In this document: positions 59,182 to 64,000 of the stretch, one piece after another | Numbering within the stretch: the first letter of the stretch is position 1 | Layout: each line of letters begins with the position of its first letter | Assembly (NCBI RefSeq): GCF_000943555.1 | Contig: NZ_JTDV01000003.1 | Location: forward strand, 62,001-126,000 | Reading direction: 5' to 3' | Origin: Neotamlana nanhaiensis | Lineage (GTDB): Bacteria > Bacteroidota > Bacteroidia > Flavobacteriales > Flavobacteriaceae | Length of the DNA stretch: 64,000 nucleotides | Notes under the pieces: generated by a model | Seen by the model: the letters and a program-made list of their open reading frames with translations, nothing else | Told to the model about the DNA's origin: nothing | Databases searched by the model: none | Made by a program: the position numbers and the translations under genes

Positions 59182-60383
59182 AAAAAATAGTAAAGAGCAT
59201 ATTACTATCGAGATATTTTACCTTAAGTAAATACTTTTCACTGGGTGTTTCAAATGTTGTTGGTTTTTATAAGAATAAGGCAAATAAAGATACTATTAAC
59301 TTCATTGTAACATCTAAAACAGAAATTAGAGTCTTTTCTCCAATTCTCAATTATATATTAACTTCTGGTTTAGATATTATAATAAACGTTTTTTTTACAA
59401 ATCAAAATTTGAAACTTGATGATCAATTATTTTTTAAATTAGAAAAAGACGACAGGTTTAAACTAAACAACAATCCGATAAAGCTTACGGATAATCGTAA
59501 AAATAGCATAAATGTGATATGTTTAGATCATGAAAAATACAGTAAGAAACATTTTATTGGTATAGAATTGGTGAAATACTTTAATAAGTTAAAAATAAAA
59601 ACTGTTTGTATTCAACATGGAGGTAATCAAAATGATTACATAGAAGGACAGCTTTCTTCGGTTTCAAAATTTCAAATAGTTTTTGGTAAGAGAATTTTTA
59701 ACTTCATTAAAGAAAAATTAAAAAACACTAAAAAAGTATATATTACAGGAAATCCTTTGCATGATAATCTGTTTTTTAACAAAAGTCAAGTAAATAAGAC
59801 TAATAAAAAAAGATTAATTGCTTTAATTAGCTGTATGCATACAGAATATGATGATTATGAGAATTCTCAAAAACTTTATTTAGAGTATGTAAAAAAGATT
59901 TATGAAAGTGTGAATTTTAATGATGCAAAGTTAATTGTAAAAATGCATCCATATGATTCTACTGACAATAATATATATGAACTAGTAAGAAATAATCTAA
60001 ATTTAACAAAAAATGAGGTTGAGATTATTGGTTTTACCGGCAATTTACAGCAAACTTATGATCTAATTTTAAAATCAGACTTAATTATAAGTAGAGCTTC
60101 AACAATTATTGAAGAATCATTGATGTTAAACCGTCAAGTAATTGCTTTCGATCTTTTTGAAAAAGGTGTTAGTAGGCATTATGATTTTTTGTCAAAATAT
60201 TCAGAGTATTCAAAAATAATAAACTCTTCATCAGAATTGAAAAAAGAGATAGTAAGAAAATTAGCCTTAACTAATAACAATAAATATATAAATGAAAAAA
60301 TAGTTTCTGATTTAACGTATAGGTTTGATGGTAAATCTTCTAGTCGTCTTGTTGAAGCTTTAATCGATATTTTAAAATGTTAA
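59178..60383 (+). CDS. Putative GT-B-like capsule biosynthesis protein
   Basis: This 401-residue protein starts with a TTG whose bases overlap the previous stop (TTGA). The pattern is that of a two-domain GT-B protein: KIKTVCIQHGGNQNDYIEGQ near 135-154, KVYITGNPLHDNLFF near 188-202, KLIVKMHPYDSTDNNIY near 252-268 and LKSDLIISRASTIIEESLML near 301-320. This resembles CDP-glycerol glycerophosphotransferase- and capsule synthesis-type GT-B enzymes. No catalytic motif pins a reaction. The alternative initiation codon is supported by the tight overlap. Confidence 0.65.
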   Translation: MKKIVKSILLSRYFTLSKYFSLGVSNVVGFYKNKANKDTINFIVTSKTEIRVFSPILNYILTSGLDIIINVFFTNQNLKLDDQLFFKLEKDDRFKLNNNPIKLTDNRKNSINVICLDHEKYSKKHFIGIELVKYFNKLKIKTVCIQHGGNQNDYIEGQLSSVSKFQIVFGKRIFNFIKEKLKNTKKVYITGNPLHDNLFFNKSQVNKTNKKRLIALISCMHTEYDDYENSQKLYLEYVKKIYESVNFNDAKLIVKMHPYDSTDNNIYELVRNNLNLTKNEVEIIGFTGNLQQTYDLILKSDLIISRASTIIEESLMLNRQVIAFDLFEKGVSRHYDFLSKYSEYSKIINSSSELKKEIVRKLALTNNNKYINEKIVSDLTYRFDGKSSSRLVEALIDILKC

Positions 60384-61153
60384 TATCAATAATCACCATT
60401 AACTACAACAATAAACTAGGTTTAAAACGTACTTTAAAAAGTGTACGAACCCAAACTTTTAGCAATTATGAGCATATTGTTATTGATGGTAGTTCAACTG
60501 ATGGTAGCAAGGACGTTCTTGAAGAATACAAAAGTTGTTTTTCGCATTGTGTTAGCGAATCAGACAGTGGCATATATAATGCCATGAACAAAGGTATAAA
60601 TGCAGCTAAAGGCGATTATTTGTTTTTTTTAAATAGTGGAGATGAATTATTAAACAGTAAATCTTTGAATAAAGTAGCAACGTATTTAACAGATGAAGAT
60701 TTGGTGTATTTTAACATAAATCGAGTAAATAACGGAAAAATTAAACAGCATACAATACCAAGTAAAATGAGTTTTTTTTACTTGCATAACGATACCATTC
60801 CGCATCAATCTATATTTATAAAAAAAGAACTGTTTAATAAAGTAGGGCTTTATGATGAAAGTTTGAAATTAGTGGCTGATTGGAAGTTTATTATTACCGC
60901 ACTTATAAAATATAACGCAAGCTATAAGCATGTTAATGAGGTGTTTTCAAATTTTTATGAAGGTGGCGTAAGCTCTTCGAAAGGTAGCTTTGAAGCCATG
61001 GAAAAAGAAAGACAGCTTGTTTTAAAACAAGAATTCCCAATTTTATTGAATGATTTAAAATATAAATTTAAGTTAGAACGCACCTTAAGAACATTACGAA
61101 AATCGAAAAAAATTAATTGGCTAGCAAAATTAGGTTTAATCAATAAATTTTAA
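60377..61153 (+). CDS. Family 2 glycosyltransferase
   Basis: This 258-residue GT-A enzyme has the family start LISIITINYNNKLGLKRTLK, HIVIDGSSTDGSKDVLEEYK near 33-52, the block ESDSGIYNAMNKGINAAKGD near 61-80 and FLNSGDELL near 83-91 (DxD-like metal site reduced to SGDE), then LVADWKFI near 163-170. This is the WcaE-like GT2 group, which adds a sugar from a nucleotide donor. It overlaps the preceding gene by 7 bases and the next by 1. Confidence 0.92.
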   Translation: MLISIITINYNNKLGLKRTLKSVRTQTFSNYEHIVIDGSSTDGSKDVLEEYKSCFSHCVSESDSGIYNAMNKGINAAKGDYLFFLNSGDELLNSKSLNKVATYLTDEDLVYFNINRVNNGKIKQHTIPSKMSFFYLHNDTIPHQSIFIKKELFNKVGLYDESLKLVADWKFIITALIKYNASYKHVNEVFSNFYEGGVSSSKGSFEAMEKERQLVLKQEFPILLNDLKYKFKLERTLRTLRKSKKINWLAKLGLINKF

Positions 61154-62091
61154 TGGAAGGAGATTTTAAAGTATCGGTAATTATTCCTGTTTATAACTGC
61201 GAACAGTTTATAGAAAAAGCTATAAAGTCAACTTTACAACAACCTGAAGTTGCCGAAGTTGTTGTGGTAAACGATGGCAGTTCCGATAATTCTTTAGAAG
61301 TGTTAAAAGCGTTACAAAATGAAGATAAGAAAGTAAAAATATATCACCATAAAAATAAAAAAAACAAAGGTCGAGCTACCAGTAGAAATTTAGGAATAAA
61401 AAAAGCGGAATCAAATTATATCGCATTTTTAGATGCTGACGATTTTTATTTAGAAAATAGGTTTAAAAAAGATGCAGTTGTATTTTTAAAACAAAAAGAT
61501 GCAGATGGTGTTTATAATGCTGTTGGGTTTCATTTTTACCGGAATGTTCTTGAAAATGAAAACTTTAAGTTAAACACTTTAAGTAAGAAAGTAAATCCCA
61601 ATAAACTTTTTGATGCACTAATAACAGGTCGATACGGATATTTTCATATTAATGGATTAACAGTAGAAAAAAAGGTTTTCGAGCGCACAGGTTATTTTAA
61701 TGATAGTTTAGTGGTAGCAGAAGATACCGATATGTTTTGGAAAATGGCTTTGTGTTGCAAACTGTATCCTGGAGATATTGAAACAGCATTGGCTAAACGA
61801 GGAATTCATGAAACAAATGTTTTTAATAATAAAAAGATTTATGAAAAATACGAATTAAAACTTTATGAATCTTTGTATTATTGGTCGGCAAAACAAGGTT
61901 TAAATATTAAAATTATAGAACGTTCTTTAGAGCGTATGTGGATTTTAAAACTAAGACAAAGCAAAAATGAATTTAAACATTTTGTATATTATTTAAAGAT
62001 AAATTTAAAGACACCAAGACTATTTTTTACATATTTAGGAATTAAATACTTTCCACTTTTAAGGTTCTTAAACAAAGTATTATTTTTATAA
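61153..62091 (+). CDS. Family 2 glycosyltransferase
   Basis: This 312-residue GT-A enzyme starts VSVIIPVYNCEQFIEKAIKS, has EVVVVNDGSSDNSLEVLKAL near 35-54 and the metal-binding YIAFLDADDFYLENRFKKD near 89-107 with a true DAD motif, and an acceptor-side VVAEDTDMFWKMALCC near 191-206 with the probable catalytic Glu-Asp. Donor and acceptor are unknown. Its ATG overlaps the previous TAA by one base (TAATG). Confidence 0.93.
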   Translation: MEGDFKVSVIIPVYNCEQFIEKAIKSTLQQPEVAEVVVVNDGSSDNSLEVLKALQNEDKKVKIYHHKNKKNKGRATSRNLGIKKAESNYIAFLDADDFYLENRFKKDAVVFLKQKDADGVYNAVGFHFYRNVLENENFKLNTLSKKVNPNKLFDALITGRYGYFHINGLTVEKKVFERTGYFNDSLVVAEDTDMFWKMALCCKLYPGDIETALAKRGIHETNVFNNKKIYEKYELKLYESLYYWSAKQGLNIKIIERSLERMWILKLRQSKNEFKHFVYYLKINLKTPRLFFTYLGIKYFPLLRFLNKVLFL

Positions 62092-62137
62092 AGCACCATG
62101 TAAAAAACAATTTTAGTTTTTTAAAAAAGACGCAGTA

Positions 62138-63061
62138 GTGAAATTAGCCCCAATACTTTTATTCGTTTATAATCGCCCAGAACATACTTTTAAAACATTA
62201 ACAGCTTTAAAAGAAAATGACTGGTCAACAAAAAGTACACTATATGTTTATTGCGACGGCCCAAAAAATAATGTAGATTCTGCAACAATTTCTTTAATCA
62301 ACCAAGTTAGGCGAATTGTAAAACAGAAAAAGTGGTGTGGTTTTGTGAAAATTGTGGAACGAGATACAAATATGGGGCTTGCAAACAATATTCTTGACGG
62401 GGTTACAACAGTTGTAAACAAACATGGGGCCGTTATTGTTTTAGAAGATGATATTGTAACATCAAATCAATTTTTAAGATATATGAATACGGCACTTAAT
62501 TACTACGAAAATAGAAGTGAAGTTTTTCATATTAACGGACATAATTTTAAAAGTAAACATCAATATATATTAGACGATTATTATTTTTTACATTATATGA
62601 ATTGTTGGGGGTGGGCTACCTGGCAAGATCGTTGGGATAAACTAAATAGAAACTATTCATGGTTTTACAACAAGTTATTACAAGATAAAAAGATGTTGTT
62701 TAAATTCAACTATGGTAATACATTACAATTTCATGAGCAATTGCAACTAAATATTAACAAAAAAATTAATACTTGGGCTATTTTATGGTATTCTACAATA
62801 TTTTTTAATAAAGGATTATGTTTAACCAGTAAATTAAGTTATGTTGAAAATATTGGGCTAGATGGTACTGGAGAAAATTGTATTGCAGAAGCTGTTTTTA
62901 AAGAAGAACTAGCTTCTAAAATAATTCCTTTTAAAGGCGGAATTAAAGTAAAAGAAAAAAAAATATCTAGATTAAGTTTTATGTTAACAATGGCTTCTAG
63001 AAAGCAAAGGGGGCAATTAAAGTTATTTTTTAGAATATTTAAACGTTATCTTAAGAAATGA
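62138..63061 (+). CDS. Glycosyltransferase, GT-A, GTG start
   Basis: This 307-residue protein starts from GTG. It has APILLFVYNRPEHTFKTLTA near 4-23, ERDTNMGLANNILDGVTTVV near 74-93, the metal site VIVLEDDIVTSNQFLRYMN near 98-116 (Glu-Asp-Asp) and NCWGWATWQDRWDKLN near 153-168. The WGWATW block is characteristic of a bacterial group of sugar transferases distantly like GNT-I. The acceptor is unknown. It overlaps the next gene by 4 bases (ATGA). The 46-base gap before it is the longest within the cluster apart from the promoter region. Confidence 0.83.
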   Translation: MKLAPILLFVYNRPEHTFKTLTALKENDWSTKSTLYVYCDGPKNNVDSATISLINQVRRIVKQKKWCGFVKIVERDTNMGLANNILDGVTTVVNKHGAVIVLEDDIVTSNQFLRYMNTALNYYENRSEVFHINGHNFKSKHQYILDDYYFLHYMNCWGWATWQDRWDKLNRNYSWFYNKLLQDKKMLFKFNYGNTLQFHEQLQLNINKKINTWAILWYSTIFFNKGLCLTSKLSYVENIGLDGTGENCIAEAVFKEELASKIIPFKGGIKVKEKKISRLSFMLTMASRKQRGQLKLFFRIFKRYLKK

Positions 63062-64000
63062 GAATAGTTCATTTTTCGTGTCATGTAAAAGGAGGAGCTG
63101 GATTAGCAGCTATGAGATTGCATAAAACTATGTTGTTTAATAATGTAAATAGTGTTTTTTACAATAAATATTACACAGATTCTAAAGTAAATTGTTTTAA
63201 AGTAGAACCTATTACCCCTATTGATAATTCTATTTCAATTGCTAAGTTTATTTCTAATAAATACAATGGTTTTTTAAATAGAATTTATAATTTTTACAGG
63301 TTTTATGTCCATTCAAGTATGTGTGCGCCATATAGGCTTGACACTTTGTTATTAAAAGATGACATTGTTATTATTCATTGGGTTTCAGGTTTTTTAGATT
63401 TTAAGAGTTTTTTTAAAGGCTTGCGTAAAGAACAAAAAGTTTACTTTTATATTCATGATTTTTATATTATTTCTGGAAGACTTCATACTTTGTATGATAA
63501 GGAAAGGATTAAAAATAACGTAATTAACTTATTTGAAAATCAAATATATAAAACAAAAATTGGCTATATAAAATCTTTAAAAAATTATAAAATAATAGCA
63601 AATAGTAAATTTACCTACAATGTTATTAAAGAAACAAGAAGTTTTCCTTTGGAAAAATTAGAAACTATTTATCTAGGCCTCCCAAAAAGTGAGCTAACGC
63701 CAATAAATAAAATAAACGCAAAACAGGAATTAGGTTATAATAAAAACGATTTTTTAATTTTAATTAGTGCTAACGATGTTGATGTGCCGTTAAAAGGAAT
63801 AGATCGTTTTTTGAATATTTTAGAATATTTCCAAGGCCATGAAAAAGTTAAATTTATTACTCTAGGTAAAGTAAAGATGGAATTTTTAAAAAGTAGGATA
63901 CATAATTTTGTAACGTGGGATGTCTTTGAAAAAAGTAAAATATTTTCAAGTGCAGATGTTCTATTGTCTACCTCATACGAAGAAACTTTTGGACAGACAA
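63058..64000 (+). CDS. GT-B glycosyltransferase, C-terminus beyond window edge
   Basis: The frame opens at ATG 63058, overlapping the previous stop (ATGA), and stays open to base 64000, 314 residues so far. It begins MRIVHFSCHVKGGAGLAAMR, has DDIVIIHWVSGFLDFKSFFK near 101-120, YFYIHDFYIISGRLH near 129-143 and IANSKFTYNVIKE near 180-192, and enters the second Rossmann domain at NDFLILISANDVDVPLKGID near 237-256 and ADVLLSTSYEETFGQ near 299-313, the nucleotide-sugar binding region. This is the GT4-type pattern found in capsule clusters. The missing end prevents a fuller call. Confidence 0.85.
   Translation, partial: MRIVHFSCHVKGGAGLAAMRLHKTMLFNNVNSVFYNKYYTDSKVNCFKVEPITPIDNSISIAKFISNKYNGFLNRIYNFYRFYVHSSMCAPYRLDTLLLKDDIVIIHWVSGFLDFKSFFKGLRKEQKVYFYIHDFYIISGRLHTLYDKERIKNNVINLFENQIYKTKIGYIKSLKNYKIIANSKFTYNVIKETRSFPLEKLETIYLGLPKSELTPINKINAKQELGYNKNDFLILISANDVDVPLKGIDRFLNILEYFQGHEKVKFITLGKVKMEFLKSRIHNFVTWDVFEKSKIFSSADVLLSTSYEETFGQT

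Overview
The window looks like a chromosome segment of a member of the Flavobacteriaceae (Bacteroidota). The signs are high A+T content, repeated TAnnTTTG promoter -7 boxes with TTG-type upstream elements, weak or absent Shine-Dalgarno sequences, many lipoproteins with acidic residues after the lipobox cysteine, a type IX secretion (Por) C-terminal sorting domain, SusC/BtuB-type outer-membrane biology and a SecA over 1,100 residues long. The genus cannot be named from sequence reading alone. No tRNA, rRNA, insertion sequence or CRISPR array was seen.

Left edge (1-2171): an accessory island. A reverse transcriptase gene with a YSDD active site runs off the left edge on the minus strand. It is preceded by about 450 bp of non-coding DNA bounded by a near-perfect 16/17-bp inverted repeat. 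Beyond that lies a divergent gene for an unrecognised protein built of two similar halves. The arrangement recalls retrons and defence-associated reverse transcriptases and is the best candidate here for an undescribed system.

2178-9665: a vitamin B12/metal-chelate uptake block. A minus-strand ABC transporter operon (binding lipoprotein, permease, ATPase) diverges from a second, signal-less binding protein. A cobalamin riboswitch follows, with a dispersed repeat sitting in one of its arms, then a BtuB-like TonB receptor and a BtuG-like beta-propeller lipoprotein. A PduO-type cobalamin adenosyltransferase lies far away at 48.5 kb.

9666-26863: mostly housekeeping and envelope genes: a PP-loop ATPase, an S41 protease, an ECF sigma/anti-sigma-like/DUF4252 operon, purB with its usual HEAT-like neighbour, a glycosyltransferase, a sirtuin, two SpoU-type RNA methyltransferases, a DEAD-box helicase, an alpha/beta hydrolase and a Ste24-like M48 protease. 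Composite hairpin elements close several gene junctions.

26948-31044: a region rearranged by an old duplication. An intact DUF6503-like lipoprotein gene is followed by a relic of the neighbouring methyltransferase gene, a large type IX-secreted protein, and a deleted copy of the DUF6503-like gene.

31052-52031: two amidohydrolase-family genes, a DUF3810 protein, pepD, a TPP-riboswitch-controlled thiamine salvage operon (thiM-thiE-tenA-thiD), a DODA-type dioxygenase, an HxlR regulator divergent from its probable NAD(P)H-binding target, secA, an adenosyltransferase, a methyltransferase and an ABC-F ATPase.

52070-64000: a plus-strand surface polysaccharide cluster that runs off the right edge: outer-membrane export lipoprotein, BY-type tyrosine kinase with a (Tyr-Gly)8 tail, ABC exporter (Wzm/Wzt-like), a sulfotransferase, a pyruvyl transferase and several glycosyltransferases, mostly touching or overlapping and so probably one operon.
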